In this document: positions 18,181-27,867 of the stretch, in pieces
How the letters are laid out: the number at the start of each line of letters is the position of its first letter
How positions within the stretch are numbered: the first letter of the stretch is position 1
Source of the DNA: Proteus cibi
GTDB lineage: Bacteria; Pseudomonadota; Gammaproteobacteria; Enterobacterales; Enterobacteriaceae
Assembly: GCF_003144405.1 (NCBI RefSeq)
Contig: NZ_PENW01000020.1
Span: 1 to 33,019, forward strand
DNA length: 33,019 bases
Direction: 5' to 3'
Notes under the pieces: model-generated
What the model saw: the letters and a program-made list of their open reading frames with translations, nothing else
Databases searched by the model: none
What the model was told of the DNA's origin: nothing
Position numbers and translations under genes: made by a program

Positions 18181-20715
18181 GTGAAGTTCTTAAAATATTT
18201 TTTCATCTTCGTTTTTGCTTGCATAATTTTGGGAGCAGCCTCGATATATGGTATGTACAAGTATGTTGAGCCTCAGTTACCCGATGTCGCGACATTAAAA
18301 GATGTTCGTTTACAAACCCCTATGCAGGTATTTAGTGCCGACGGAGAATTGATCGCGCAATACGGCGAAAAACGTCGTTTACCGCTAACATTGGAGGAGA
18401 TGCCTCCTCAACTTATTAATGCCTTTATCGCAACAGAAGATACGCGTTTTCGTGAACACCACGGTATTGACCCTATTGGGATCTCGCGTGCTGTTGTCGT
18501 AGCATTAACATCAGGACAAGCTTCTCAAGGCGCTAGTACCATTACGCAACAATTAGCTCGAAATTTCTTTTTAACACCAGAAAAGAAATTAATGCGAAAA
18601 ATAAAAGAAGCCTTTTTGGCGATCCGCATTGAAAAAGAGCTCACTAAAGATGAAATTTTAGCGCTGTATCTAAATAAAATTTATCTCGGTAACCGTGCTT
18701 ATGGTGTGGGTGCTGCTGCTTATGTTTACTTTGGTAAAAGTGTTCATGAGCTTAGCTTAAATGAAATGGCTGTCATTGCTGGTTTACCGAAAGCGCCATC
18801 TACACTTAACCCACTCTATTCTTATGATCGTGCCTTAAAACGTCGTAATGTCGTTTTACAGCGTATGTATGAAGAGAACTATATCACTCGTGCACAATAT
18901 GAAAGTGCAAGAGCCGAGCCTATTGTGGCTAAATACCATGCTCCGCAAATTGATTTCTCTGCACCTTATCTTACCGAGATGGTGAGAATGGAAATGTATG
19001 AGCGCTATGGAGAAAATGCTTATACCGATGGTTATAAGATTTACACTACGATTGTTCGTAAAGATCAATTAGCAGCAGAAAAAGCCTTGCGTGATAATGT
19101 TATCGACTACGACATGCGTCATGGTTACCGAGGTGCTCAAGAAGTTCTGTGGCGTGAAGGGGAAACACCATGGGATAACGAAGCTATCAATAAGAAATTA
19201 AAAGAGATCCAAACGTATGGTCCCTTAATTCCGGCTGTTGTGTTATCTGCTGATGCGAAAGAAGCCAAAGTTATCTTAAAAACAGGCGACAACATTACCC
19301 TAGATTTAAAAGCGGTGCGTTGGGCTCGTAAATTTATTTCTGACACCTCTCAAGGTGCTACACCAACAAAAGTTGATGCTGTTGTGCATGTTGGTGAGCA
19401 AATTTGGGTACGTCAAAATAACGAAAACAGTTGGGTGCTCGCGCAACTTCCGGGTGTTAATGCGGCATTTGTTGCATTAGATCCGATCAACGGAGGGATT
19501 ATTGCGCTTGTTGGTGGTTTTGATTTTGAGATCAGTAAATTTAACCGAGTTTCTCAATCTTTACGCCAAGTTGGTTCAAACATTAAACCTTTCTTATATG
19601 CGGCTGCATTAGATAAAGGATTGACGTTGTCAACATTGCTTAATGATTTACCTATTAGCCGTTGGGATGCTGGTGCAGGCACAGATTGGCGCCCTAAAAA
19701 CTCACCGCCAACTTATGCAGGTCCTATTCGTTTACGTCAAGGTTTAGGGCAGTCTAAAAACGTGGTGATGGTGCGTGCAATGCGCGCAATGGGGGTGGAT
19801 TATGCTGCTGATTATCTATTACGTTTTGGTTTCCCTAATCAAAATATCGATAGAACAGAATCTTTAGCATTAGGATCACCATCATTTACACCAATGCAAA
19901 TGGTACGAGGGTTTGCTGTTATGGCAAACGGCGGATATCTCATCGAGCCTTACTATATCCAACGTATTGAAAATGCGGATGGCGAAGAGCTGTTTACTGC
20001 CAACCCCAAAGTAGCTTGCCCAGATTGTACTGATATCCCGGTTATTTATGGCGATACCATGCGTTCTATTGCATTATCTGATGATTATATGGAAAACGTT
20101 GCTCAATCTAATAAATCTCAGCCAGTAGCCGCTACGCCTGAAATTGAATTAGAACAAGCACCATTAGCTGAAACTGTAAAAGAAAGCCCTTATGCGCCAC
20201 ATGTTATCAGCACACCACTGGCTTTCTTAATGCATGATGCATTAAGAACAAACCTTGTTGGTGAACCGGGATGGTCTGGTACAGGTTGGCGTGCTGTTCG
20301 TGATCTTAAACGCCAAGATATTGGTGGTAAGACAGGAACAACTAACAGTTCTAAAGATGCGTGGTTCTCTGGATATGGTGCCAACATTGTTGCCACAGCT
20401 TGGATTGGCTTTGATGACAGTAGTCGCAATTTAGGTCGAACGGCTGCGAGTGGTGGTGAAGCGGGGGCGAAAACAGCACAACCTATTTGGAACGACTTTA
20501 TGAAAGTGGCTCTAGATGGTGTACCTGTTAATATGATGCCTGTACCACAAGGTGTTGTCGCTGTTCAAATTGATAGAAGAACAGGAAAATTGGCGGGTGA
20601 TGGTCCTTCAATGAAAGAATATTTTATTGAAGGAACTGAACCGACAGAAAGAGCAAAAAATGAAGTAGGAACACAGATTTTTGAGGATAATGGCGAATCT
20701 AACGAGTTATTCTAA
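18181..20715 (+). CDS. mrcA: Penicillin-binding protein 1a (bifunctional)
   Basis: PBP1a polymerises and cross-links peptidoglycan. The protein has 844 residues (E. coli 850). A membrane anchor (about 5-27) is followed by the GT51 transglycosylase domain with catalytic Glu86 in ATEDTRFREHHG, then an OB-like insert (about 315-425), then the transpeptidase domain. Its motifs are Ser466-x-x-Lys469 in GSNIKPF, Ser525-Lys-Asn527 in GQSKNVV, and Lys717-Thr-Gly in GGKTGTTNSSKDAW. The C-terminus YFIEGTEPTERA matches E. coli. It starts with GTG, as E. coli mrcA does; GGGAA precedes it. The gene is divergent from hof and convergent with nudE, with a shared terminator. Confidence 0.98.
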   Translation: MKFLKYFFIFVFACIILGAASIYGMYKYVEPQLPDVATLKDVRLQTPMQVFSADGELIAQYGEKRRLPLTLEEMPPQLINAFIATEDTRFREHHGIDPIGISRAVVVALTSGQASQGASTITQQLARNFFLTPEKKLMRKIKEAFLAIRIEKELTKDEILALYLNKIYLGNRAYGVGAAAYVYFGKSVHELSLNEMAVIAGLPKAPSTLNPLYSYDRALKRRNVVLQRMYEENYITRAQYESARAEPIVAKYHAPQIDFSAPYLTEMVRMEMYERYGENAYTDGYKIYTTIVRKDQLAAEKALRDNVIDYDMRHGYRGAQEVLWREGETPWDNEAINKKLKEIQTYGPLIPAVVLSADAKEAKVILKTGDNITLDLKAVRWARKFISDTSQGATPTKVDAVVHVGEQIWVRQNNENSWVLAQLPGVNAAFVALDPINGGIIALVGGFDFEISKFNRVSQSLRQVGSNIKPFLYAAALDKGLTLSTLLNDLPISRWDAGAGTDWRPKNSPPTYAGPIRLRQGLGQSKNVVMVRAMRAMGVDYAADYLLRFGFPNQNIDRTESLALGSPSFTPMQMVRGFAVMANGGYLIEPYYIQRIENADGEELFTANPKVACPDCTDIPVIYGDTMRSIALSDDYMENVAQSNKSQPVAATPEIELEQAPLAETVKESPYAPHVISTPLAFLMHDALRTNLVGEPGWSGTGWRAVRDLKRQDIGGKTGTTNSSKDAWFSGYGANIVATAWIGFDDSSRNLGRTAASGGEAGAKTAQPIWNDFMKVALDGVPVNMMPVPQGVVAVQIDRRTGKLAGDGPSMKEYFIEGTEPTERAKNEVGTQIFEDNGESNELF

Positions 20716-20727
20716 TTAATCGAAAAT

Positions 20728-20756
20728 AAAAACCGGATGTTGAAGTCCGGTTTTTT
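20728..20756. terminator. Bidirectional terminator between mrcA and nudE
   Basis: A 10-bp stem (20728-20737 AAAAACCGGA with 20746-20755 TCCGGTTTTT) and an 8-base loop, with a T run on the plus strand and an A run (T on minus) on the other side. It serves both convergent genes. Confidence 0.93.
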
Positions 20757-20761
20757 ATTAT

Positions 20762-21313
20762 CTATTTATTTTGTAATAGATAGCGGTGGGCTAAGAAGAG
20801 AGCACTGACACTACGAGCTTCTGTAAAATCAGGATGATCGAGTAAGTCCATCATTTTTGCGATAGGCCAGCGTATTTGGATCAGTGGTTCCGGTTCATCA
20901 CCCTCGAGTTGTTCTGGATAAAGATCATGCGCAATGACTATGTTCATTTTGCTAGAAAAGTAAGATGGCGCCATAGAAAGCTTGGCGAGTTCTATTAATG
21001 AGTGGGCACCATAGCCAATTTCTTCTTTTAGTTCACGGTTTGCGGCTTGTAGGGCATTTTCACCAGGATCAATTGCGCCTTTGGGAAAACCAAAATCGTA
21101 ATTTTCGATACCTACAGCGTATTCACGAATAAGAATAAGATTGTCATCAATAATAGGCACAATCATAACGGCTTCACGATTAGCGGGTTTCATTCGCTCA
21201 TAAGTGCGCTTTTCTCCGTTACTAAACTCCAGATTAACGGATTGGATCTGAAATAATTGAGAACGGGCTATGTTATCAATGTTTAATATATTGGGTTTTT
21301 TTAGTGCTTTCAT
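20762..21313 (-). CDS. nudE: ADP compounds hydrolase NudE
   Basis: NudE is a Nudix hydrolase acting on ADP-ribose, NADH and diadenosine polyphosphates, yielding AMP. It has 183 residues (E. coli 186). The Nudix box is at residues 79-101, GAIDPGEN...ANRELKEEIG, matching GX5EX7REUXEEXGU in full. Upstream REAVMIVPIIDDNLILIREYAVG and downstream LSMAPSYFSSKMNIV are near-identical to E. coli. The gene is divergent from igaA, with a perfect 21-bp palindrome about 55 bases before its start codon. Confidence 0.97.
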   Translation of the reverse strand: MKALKKPNILNIDNIARSQLFQIQSVNLEFSNGEKRTYERMKPANREAVMIVPIIDDNLILIREYAVGIENYDFGFPKGAIDPGENALQAANRELKEEIGYGAHSLIELAKLSMAPSYFSSKMNIVIAHDLYPEQLEGDEPEPLIQIRWPIAKMMDLLDHPDFTEARSVSALFLAHRYLLQNK

Positions 21314-21666
21314 AACAGCCCCTGGCAGAATAGAGATTAACCTGAATTTAACACATTAATGACAAAATAAATCTAACAATTAGATTTAGCTTTTAAAGGA
21401 AAATTGAGTACACTCCGCTATCAAACCTAGTTATTTATTGATTTTTTGAGAATATTATTATTTATTGATTCGCTATTTTACCTGAAGATAGCATTGTTAG
21501 CGGATATAAACTTGAAAATAGATATAAATTATAACGCGACTATAAAAATATAATCTATTGTATTTAAATAAAAAATAGAACAAAAGAATAGGAATTGCCT
21601 TATGTTAGGCAGGGTTTTAAATTTGTTATTGTTACTACGCAGCATCAGTATAGGCATGGGGAAAAA
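21314..21666. other. Intergenic region between nudE and igaA
   Basis: These 353 AT-rich bases carry the promoters of two divergent genes. They contain the palindrome at 21368-21388 and a 13-bp direct repeat (TTATTTATTGATT at 21431-21443 and 21458-21470, 27 bases apart). No convincing small gene is seen. The igaA frame remains open 72 bases upstream of the chosen ATG. Confidence 0.6.
21368..21388. promoter_or_regulatory. Perfect palindrome upstream of nudE (operator-like)
   Basis: TAAATCTAA-CAA-TTAGATTTA is a perfect 9+3+9 dyad, 55-75 bases before the nudE start codon and roughly 280 before igaA. It looks like a dimeric regulator's operator. I do not recognise the regulator. Confidence 0.5.
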
Positions 21667-23775
21667 ATGAGATTATCAGTCATTATATTGGCTATCTTAA
21701 TGATAAGCCTATTTATAATGGCCGCCTTTCTATTCTTTAAAAGAAGGCGGCTTGATGGCTCACATCATCTCCCATCTCTCGCTAAACCTACTTACCGCAA
21801 GCTCACTTCTGATGACTATGGGCTTATTAGTGATTATTTATCTTATTTTGGTACCTCTGATTTTTCTTCTGGCTATTCATTACAAAACGTTCCCGATATG
21901 CCAATTAAAGGTGAAGTTGTTACTACACTAAGAAATATCGTTAATCGCTTTGCAGGTTCTAGTGAAGGATTAAATCATTGGCGTTACTATATTGATGCTG
22001 TAGAAATTCATATCCCCCCGCTACTTGTCCCTTACCTTCAGCAAGAAAACGTTCTCGATGTTGTGTGTACCCCTTCGATCCCCATCGTTGTGGGTGTGAA
22101 TGGCCATTTCTTAAAAGATGAAAAAATTCATTTTTCTGCTTTAAGTTTAAAGCAGCTTTCTGAGCCTATATTGGCAAATGGTTCATCAACAATTCAAAAG
22201 AATGAGGGTGATGCGGCTCACTTATTACAAATCCGAGAAGAAACAAACGAAGAATATCGATTACATAATTCCTCTGGTTTTTGGGATGGCTCTTTTATTT
22301 GTATAGGGCTTACGTTGTGCCTAACAGCCTTAATGATGCCTCAAGTTTTTCTTCCTTGGATCCTCGCGACCGGTGGTGTTTTTCTTGCTGTTGGTGTTTT
22401 TCTGATCCACAACCCATTAATTAAACCTCGTAAACAAGAAATTCACTGTTTTAAGGGGCGTTTAAAGCGCTGGGGACTTTTTGGTAACTTTGATCATGGG
22501 CAGGTGAAAAATGTTTCTTTAGGGGGCATTGATCTTGTTTACCCACCTCATTGGGAGCCTTATATTCAAAGCGATATTGATAAGGTGACTTATTTAGAAA
22601 TGTATCCAAGTCATCATGTTGTAAAGCAGGGAAACTACCTTTCATTACATGATGAAGAAAAAAACTATCCCTATAAACGCTATATTAAAAACATTATTTT
22701 CGTTTTCTGGAGCCTATTTATTATCGGCATGTTGTATCTTTATCAACCTCTTTCTCTTTCAATGAAACTGAGTTTTTCATGGTTTAAAGATACAGAACCG
22801 CATTTAGTTACCAATTTTACTGAGTTGGAAACAACCGATTTGCATGTCGGGGATATTATTCAAGCGAAAGGGGTTGGGATGTGCTACATGCCACCTAATT
22901 TATCAAGTAAGAATAATAAAACGATTTTTGCCCCGTTTGATTGCTCGGGAATTTACTGGAATAACAGTAATCCAATGCCAATGCCTGAATCTAGTACGAT
23001 AGAAAAAGCTGCAGCTTTATTGCATATGGTTGAAGAGCAATTACACCCTGTTTCTAATAACCGAGTTAACCCAAGTTTAGGTCAAGCGATTACTAAATCT
23101 GGGATGAATTTGTTAGATAATTTTGATGGCATTGTGTTGAAAACACAGGATTTATGTCCACGAGAAAATGAATGTATTCGCCTTAAAATGGCGCTAGTTA
23201 ACTTAAGTAACGTCAATGATTGGACTGCATTAGTTCAACGCGCTGAAAGTGGTAAATTAACCGGAACGAATGTTTTATTGCGTGCAGTGAGTGCTGAGGC
23301 CTTGGAAAAGCTTATCGACACCACCACATCTTCTTTTATCTACCGAGAAATAGATAAAGCCGCAATACTGTTAAACAGCCCTCCACCGGGTGGTGTGCTG
23401 TTAATCAGTGATGAAAGAAAACAGCTTGTTGATTACGCTTCAAGTTCAAATTCAGTGTTTGAACCCACTCCGTTAGAACAGTGGCGAGAACTACAACGTT
23501 TATCCGATATTTTATTGCATACACCGTTTGATACAGGTGGTGTAATAACGGGCATGATTGTTGATGCGAATGGTACGTTACAGATATTTTTACATAGCCT
23601 GCCAGATTCGATGACAATGTTATATTACATCGGGAATACGTTATTATTGTTTATCGCTATTGGGTTCTTAATATTGAATCTATTTCTTATCATCCGGCGT
23701 CGGCGACAAAACAACCAACGCATGAATAAAATCAGTCTCTACTATGAGCACTGTTTTTATCGCCCTCCTCAGTAA
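21667..23775 (+). CDS. igaA: IgaA/UmoB, membrane repressor of the Rcs phosphorelay
   Basis: IgaA restrains the Rcs envelope-stress phosphorelay by contacting RcsD; it is essential in Salmonella when Rcs is intact. The Proteus mirabilis protein is UmoB, an upregulator of the flagellar master operon flhDC and so of swarming. From the ATG at 21667 (GGGGA just upstream) the protein has 702 residues (E. coli 711). Membrane helices are at about 3-24, 208-229, 231-250, 341-360 and 651-674. Conserved family stretches include WRYYIDAVEIHIPP, EIHCFKGRLKRWGLFGNFD, IDLVYPPHWEPYI, YLSLHDEEKNYP, PFDCSGIYWN and LLRAVSAEALEKL. Four cysteines of the periplasmic domain are retained (GMCY, FDCS, DLCP, NECI). 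It precedes hslR by 71 bases; the yrfG gene found here in E. coli is absent. Confidence 0.95.
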   Translation: MRLSVIILAILMISLFIMAAFLFFKRRRLDGSHHLPSLAKPTYRKLTSDDYGLISDYLSYFGTSDFSSGYSLQNVPDMPIKGEVVTTLRNIVNRFAGSSEGLNHWRYYIDAVEIHIPPLLVPYLQQENVLDVVCTPSIPIVVGVNGHFLKDEKIHFSALSLKQLSEPILANGSSTIQKNEGDAAHLLQIREETNEEYRLHNSSGFWDGSFICIGLTLCLTALMMPQVFLPWILATGGVFLAVGVFLIHNPLIKPRKQEIHCFKGRLKRWGLFGNFDHGQVKNVSLGGIDLVYPPHWEPYIQSDIDKVTYLEMYPSHHVVKQGNYLSLHDEEKNYPYKRYIKNIIFVFWSLFIIGMLYLYQPLSLSMKLSFSWFKDTEPHLVTNFTELETTDLHVGDIIQAKGVGMCYMPPNLSSKNNKTIFAPFDCSGIYWNNSNPMPMPESSTIEKAAALLHMVEEQLHPVSNNRVNPSLGQAITKSGMNLLDNFDGIVLKTQDLCPRENECIRLKMALVNLSNVNDWTALVQRAESGKLTGTNVLLRAVSAEALEKLIDTTTSSFIYREIDKAAILLNSPPPGGVLLISDERKQLVDYASSSNSVFEPTPLEQWRELQRLSDILLHTPFDTGGVITGMIVDANGTLQIFLHSLPDSMTMLYYIGNTLLLFIAIGFLILNLFLIIRRRRQNNQRMNKISLYYEHCFYRPPQ

Positions 23776-23846
23776 GTCCCTTGTTGTGGAAGGCTATGTG
23801 TTTACACTATCGCCTTCATAAAGAAGTTGAAGTTAAGGAGAAAGGG

Positions 23847-24260
23847 ATGAGTCAACCATCGCAAGAAAGTGGCGTCCGTTTAGATAAATGGCTTTGGGCG
23901 GCACGTTTCTATAAAACGCGTGCTATCGCTCGCACAATGATTGAAGGTGGCAAAGTTCATTACAATGGTGTGAGAGGTAAGCCGAGTAAAATCGTTGAAG
24001 TGGGCGCTGAAATACGCCTACGACAAGGTAATGATGAACGGACGGTAACCCTTCTGGTGGTGAGTTCACAGCGACAAGGTGCTACCCAAGCCCAAGCGAT
24101 GTATTGTGAAACACCAGAGAGTCTTGCTAAAAGAGAAAAAATTGCTCTAGCAAGAAAAATGAATGCGTTAACAATGCCTCATCCTGAACGTCGTCCCGAT
24201 AAAAAGGAAAGACGTACCTTACTTCGCTTCAAACAGACAAATTTACAAGAATCGGATTAA
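23847..24260 (+). CDS. hslR: Hsp15, ribosome-associated heat-shock protein HslR
   Basis: Hsp15 is an S4-domain RNA-binding protein that binds stalled 50S subunits carrying a nascent chain and helps recycle them. The protein has 137 residues from the ATG at 23847, which has AAGGAG 6 bases upstream; the frame is open further left but the extension is not family-like. The S4 domain GVRLDKWLWAARFYKTRAIARTMIEGGKVHYNG occupies about 9-41, and the basic C-terminus MPHPERRPDKKERRTLLRFK is conserved. It lies 26 bases before hslO, so the two heat-shock genes are co-transcribed, as in E. coli. Confidence 0.97.
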   Translation: MSQPSQESGVRLDKWLWAARFYKTRAIARTMIEGGKVHYNGVRGKPSKIVEVGAEIRLRQGNDERTVTLLVVSSQRQGATQAQAMYCETPESLAKREKIALARKMNALTMPHPERRPDKKERRTLLRFKQTNLQESD

Positions 24261-24286
24261 CCGATTCCCTGAAATGAGAGAAAATC

Positions 24287-25171
24287 ATGTCTAAAAAAGA
24301 CTCTTTATCACGTTTTTTATTCGAAAAAAACGCGGTACGTGGCGAATTGGTCAATGTGACTGAAACCTATCAATCAATGCTCGAAAATCACCATTATCCT
24401 GAGCCAGTTCAACACCTTCTGGGTGATTTACTGGTGGCAACGAGTTTGTTAACAGCTACGCTCAAATTTGAAGGTGATATTACGGTTCAAATACAAGGTG
24501 ATGGTCCTGTACGATTGGCAGTGATCAATGGAAATAACAATCAACAAATGCGTGGTGTTGCACGTATTGGAGATGATGTTAAAGCAGGTAGTACCTTAAA
24601 AGAGATGATCGGGAATGGTTTTATGGTCATCACGGTAACACCTGAAAAAGGTGAACGTTATCAAGGTATTGTTGCTCTTGATGGTGAAACTATTGAAGCT
24701 TGTATTGATAATTACTTTAAGCAATCAGAACAGCTACCTACACGCGTATTTATTCGTAGTGGTATGCAAGCAGGCAAGCCAGCTGCCGCGGGTATGTTAT
24801 TACAAGTATTGCCTGCATCAGAAGCGTTCACAGCAGAACATACTGCTGAACATTTTGAATTGCTCACACAGTTAACACACACAATCAAAGCAGAAGAGCT
24901 ATTTACGCTCGATACTAAAGAGATCTTACATCGCTTATATCATGAAGAAGATGTTACGCTTTATGATCCTCAAGTTGTTGAATTCCATTGCACTTGTTCA
25001 CGTGAACGTTGTGAAAATACATTAGTAACATTGTCTGAAGAAGATGTGAACCACCTGTTGCAAGAACAGGGAAATATTGATATGGAATGCGAGTATTGTG
25101 GAACACATTACATCTTCACAGAGAGTGATATTAATAATATCAATAAGTTAGATAGCTCTGAATTGCACTGA
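24287..25171 (+). CDS. hslO: Hsp33, redox-activated chaperone
   Basis: Hsp33 is a cytoplasmic holdase switched on by oxidation and unfolding. The 294-residue protein (E. coli 292) has the N-terminal folded domain and the C-terminal zinc switch with Cys235-x-Cys237 (HCTCSRERC) and Cys268-x-x-Cys271 (CEYCG). All four zinc cysteines are present, so redox sensing should be intact. The ATG is preceded by a weak GAGAG. It ends the hslR-hslO unit, with a terminator 30 bases later. Confidence 0.98.
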   Translation: MSKKDSLSRFLFEKNAVRGELVNVTETYQSMLENHHYPEPVQHLLGDLLVATSLLTATLKFEGDITVQIQGDGPVRLAVINGNNNQQMRGVARIGDDVKAGSTLKEMIGNGFMVITVTPEKGERYQGIVALDGETIEACIDNYFKQSEQLPTRVFIRSGMQAGKPAAAGMLLQVLPASEAFTAEHTAEHFELLTQLTHTIKAEELFTLDTKEILHRLYHEEDVTLYDPQVVEFHCTCSRERCENTLVTLSEEDVNHLLQEQGNIDMECEYCGTHYIFTESDINNINKLDSSELH

Positions 25172-25196
25172 TTCGATTTAGCAAGAGGGTTTTATC

Positions 25197-25225
25197 AAGA
25201 GGACGCTATTTTGCGTCCTTTTTTA
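25197..25225 (+). terminator. hslO terminator
   Basis: A 7-bp G/C-containing stem (25200-25206 AGGACGC with 25213-25219 GCGTCCT), extendable by three further pairs including one G-T wobble, has a 6-base loop and a T run to 25225. Confidence 0.9.
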
Positions 25226-25375
25226 TTCAACAATTTTTCTTTAGTTTTGTGCATTAGCTCTCGTTCTTAACATAAAAAAATTATAAATTTTCAAAATATT
25301 GATAACAATCGCTGTTAATTACTCGTAACACCTTAATATTATTCGTAGAAAGGTCTATTTATCAGGAGCGAAACT

Positions 25376-26995
25376 ATGAGCGTTAAAGGTCTTACCCCTA
25401 AGGATCTCCAGCAGTACGGTATTAAGGACACGAGTGAAATCATTTATAACCCAAGCTATGAGCTGTTATTTAATGAAGAAACCAAGCCAGGATTAACAGG
25501 TTACGAGCGAGGTACACAAACCTCGTTAGGCGCTATTGCCGTTGATACAGGTATATTTACTGGACGTTCTCCGAAAGATAAATACATTGTTCGTGATGAT
25601 GTCACTCGTGACACCGTATGGTGGGCTGATCAGGGGAAAGGTAAGAATGATAATAAGCCTCTTTCACAAGACGTGTGGAATGACTTAAAATCATTAGTAA
25701 CCAATCAGTTATCAGGCAAACGTTTGTTTGTTGTCGATGCCTTTTGTGGTGCGAATGCGGATACTCGTTTAAAAGTGCGTTTTATCACAGAAGTTGCTTG
25801 GCAAGCGCATTTTGTTAAAAATATGTTTATTCGTCCTGAACAAGAAGAGCTGGAGAATTTTACACCAGACTTCATTGTGATGAACGGAGCGAAATGTACA
25901 AATCCAAATTGGAAGGCGCAAGGTCTGAATTCAGAAAACTTCGTCGCTTTCAATTTAACTGAACGCATTCAGTTAATTGGTGGTACTTGGTACGGTGGCG
26001 AGATGAAGAAAGGTATGTTCTCTATGATGAACTACTTCCTTCCTCTTAAAGGTATCGCTTCTATGCACTGTTCCGCAAACGTTGGCGAAAGTGGTGATGT
26101 TGCTATTTTCTTTGGTCTATCAGGCACGGGTAAAACAACCCTATCAACCGATCCTAAGCGTAAGCTAATTGGTGATGATGAACATGGTTGGGATGATGAC
26201 GGTGTGTTTAACTTTGAAGGTGGCTGTTATGCGAAAACCATCCACTTATCAAAAGAAGCTGAGCCCGATATCTATGGTGCAATTAAACGTGATGCACTAT
26301 TAGAGAATGTGGTTGTTTTAGCGGATGGTTCTGTTGATTTTGACGATGGTTCGAAAACAGAAAATACCCGCGTTTCTTACCCTATTTATCATATCGATAA
26401 TATCGTTAAACCAGTGTCCAAAGCAGGTCACGCTAAGAAAGTTATTTTCTTAACTGCGGATGCTTTTGGCGTGTTACCTCCTGTTTCACGTTTAACACCA
26501 GAACAGACGCAATATCACTTTTTATCAGGTTTTACCGCTAAATTAGCGGGAACTGAACGTGGTGTGACCGAGCCAACGCCAACATTCTCAGCCTGTTTTG
26601 GGGCGGCATTTTTATCACTACACCCGACACAATACGCTGAAGTTTTAGTCAAACGTATGCAAGCGTCAGGTGCAAAGGCCTATCTAGTCAATACCGGTTG
26701 GAATGGTACAGGTAAGCGTATTTCGATTAAAGATACACGCGCTATTATTGATGCCATCTTAAATGGTGATATTGATAAAGCACCAACGAAAACATTACCG
26801 GTGTTTGATTTAGAGATCCCAACCGCACTACCTGGCGTTAACAGCGAAATCTTAGATCCTCGTGATACTTATGCTGATAAAACGCAATGGGATACCAAAG
26901 CAGACGATCTTGCCGATCGATTTGTGAAAAACTTTGATAAATATACAGATACCCCGGCAGGTCAAGCATTGACTAAAGTTGGTCCAAAACGTTAA
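25376..26995 (+). CDS. pckA: Phosphoenolpyruvate carboxykinase (ATP)
   Basis: PckA converts oxaloacetate and ATP to phosphoenolpyruvate, the entry step of gluconeogenesis. The protein has 539 residues (E. coli 540) and is nearly collinear with it. The kinase P-loop GLSGTGKTT is at 247-255, the metal-binding [18 protein letters not shown] follows, and the substrate-site [13 protein letters not shown] is near residue 62. AGGAG lies about 7 bases before the ATG. The gene is monocistronic with its own terminator. It fits physiologically with acs-actP in the same window, since growth on acetate needs PEP synthesis. The envZ-ompR pair that follows it in E. coli is not here. Confidence 0.98.
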   Translation: MSVKGLTPKDLQQYGIKDTSEIIYNPSYELLFNEETKPGLTGYERGTQTSLGAIAVDTGIFTGRSPKDKYIVRDDVTRDTVWWADQGKGKNDNKPLSQDVWNDLKSLVTNQLSGKRLFVVDAFCGANADTRLKVRFITEVAWQAHFVKNMFIRPEQEELENFTPDFIVMNGAKCTNPNWKAQGLNSENFVAFNLTERIQLIGGTWYGGEMKKGMFSMMNYFLPLKGIASMHCSANVGESGDVAIFFGLSGTGKTTLSTDPKRKLIGDDEHGWDDDGVFNFEGGCYAKTIHLSKEAEPDIYGAIKRDALLENVVVLADGSVDFDDGSKTENTRVSYPIYHIDNIVKPVSKAGHAKKVIFLTADAFGVLPPVSRLTPEQTQYHFLSGFTAKLAGTERGVTEPTPTFSACFGAAFLSLHPTQYAEVLVKRMQASGAKAYLVNTGWNGTGKRISIKDTRAIIDAILNGDIDKAPTKTLPVFDLEIPTALPGVNSEILDPRDTYADKTQWDTKADDLADRFVKNFDKYTDTPAGQALTKVGPKR

Positions 26996-27012
26996 TTTTT
27001 ATTAGCATGAAT

Positions 27013-27053
27013 AAAAACACCAAACTCATAGGATATGATTTTGGTGTTTTTTT
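27013..27053 (+). terminator. pckA terminator
   Basis: A 12-bp stem (27013-27024 AAAAACACCAAA with 27040-27051 TTTGGTGTTTTT), 15-base loop, and a continuing T run. A-rich on the left side, so it may work weakly in both directions. Confidence 0.9.
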
Positions 27054-27071
27054 ATTTGAGAACGTTGAGAT

Positions 27072-27106
27072 AAAAAAATCCCTGAAATGCGAGAAGATTT
27101 CAGGGA
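27072..27106 (-). terminator. Terminator of the pirin-family gene
   Basis: A perfect 10-bp stem (27079-27088 TCCCTGAAAT with 27097-27106 ATTTCAGGGA) with an 8-base loop. On the minus strand it is followed by seven T residues, about 60 bases past the yhhW stop. Confidence 0.93.
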
Positions 27107-27165
27107 ATAGAAAATAAAGTGAAATTGTTTATTAGAGAAAAAGTGACTTTAGGGTGGTAACCCAA

Positions 27166-27867
27166 CTATGCTGTTACAGGAGGTAAATCAAACAGTAAAA
27201 TTTCACTATCTTCATCACCAACGAAACGGATCATATCTTCATTAGCAATTGCCACACCATCACTGGTGGTCGCAATAATGTCATTAATCGTTATTTTACC
27301 TTTCACAACTTGTAGCCAAACATGACGACCTGTTTCGGCTTGATATTGTGCTTCTTCACCTTTTTTAAGGTTCCAGCGCCATAACGTCATATCTTGGAAG
27401 ACTTTTAAAGAGCCATCACGGGCATCTGGCGATAAAATAAGCTGTTTGCTTACTGTTGTATCAAAACGACGTTGATCGTAACGTGGTGTGATACCAACGG
27501 TGTTTGGCATTATCCAAATTTGGTAAAAATGCAGTCCTTTATCACTATTTGGATTATATTCTGAGTGAGTAATACCTGTACCAGCACTCATTATTTGAAA
27601 CTCACCTGCCGGCACATTCTCTTTATTACCCATGCTGTCTTTATGCTCGATATTACCTTCAAGTACATAGGTTAAAATTTCCATGTCTTTATGTGGGTGC
27701 GTTCCAAAACCTTCACCGGGTATTACGCGATCTTCATTAATAACACGTAGTGCAGAAAATCCCATAAAATCACGATCGTAATAATTTGCGAAAGAGAAGG
27801 TATGCCAGCTATCTAGCCAACCATGATTAGCGTGTCCTCTTTCATTTGCTTTGCGTAGATAAATCAT
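27166..27867 (-). CDS. yhhW: Pirin-family protein YhhW (quercetinase-like)
   Basis: YhhW is a bicupin metalloprotein; the E. coli protein has quercetin 2,3-dioxygenase activity in vitro, but its physiological substrate is unknown. The 233-residue length matches E. coli (231), and the N-terminus MIYLRKANERGHANHGWLDS is identical as I recall it. The N-terminal cupin metal ligands are His57 and His59 (GTHPHKDME), His101 and Glu103 (THSEYNP). AAGGAA precedes the ATG. It has its own terminator on the minus strand. ryhB lies upstream, transcribed in the same direction; E. coli also has ryhB near yhhW. Confidence 0.96.
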   Translation of the reverse strand: MIYLRKANERGHANHGWLDSWHTFSFANYYDRDFMGFSALRVINEDRVIPGEGFGTHPHKDMEILTYVLEGNIEHKDSMGNKENVPAGEFQIMSAGTGITHSEYNPNSDKGLHFYQIWIMPNTVGITPRYDQRRFDTTVSKQLILSPDARDGSLKVFQDMTLWRWNLKKGEEAQYQAETGRHVWLQVVKGKITINDIIATTSDGVAIANEDMIRFVGDEDSEILLFDLPPVTA

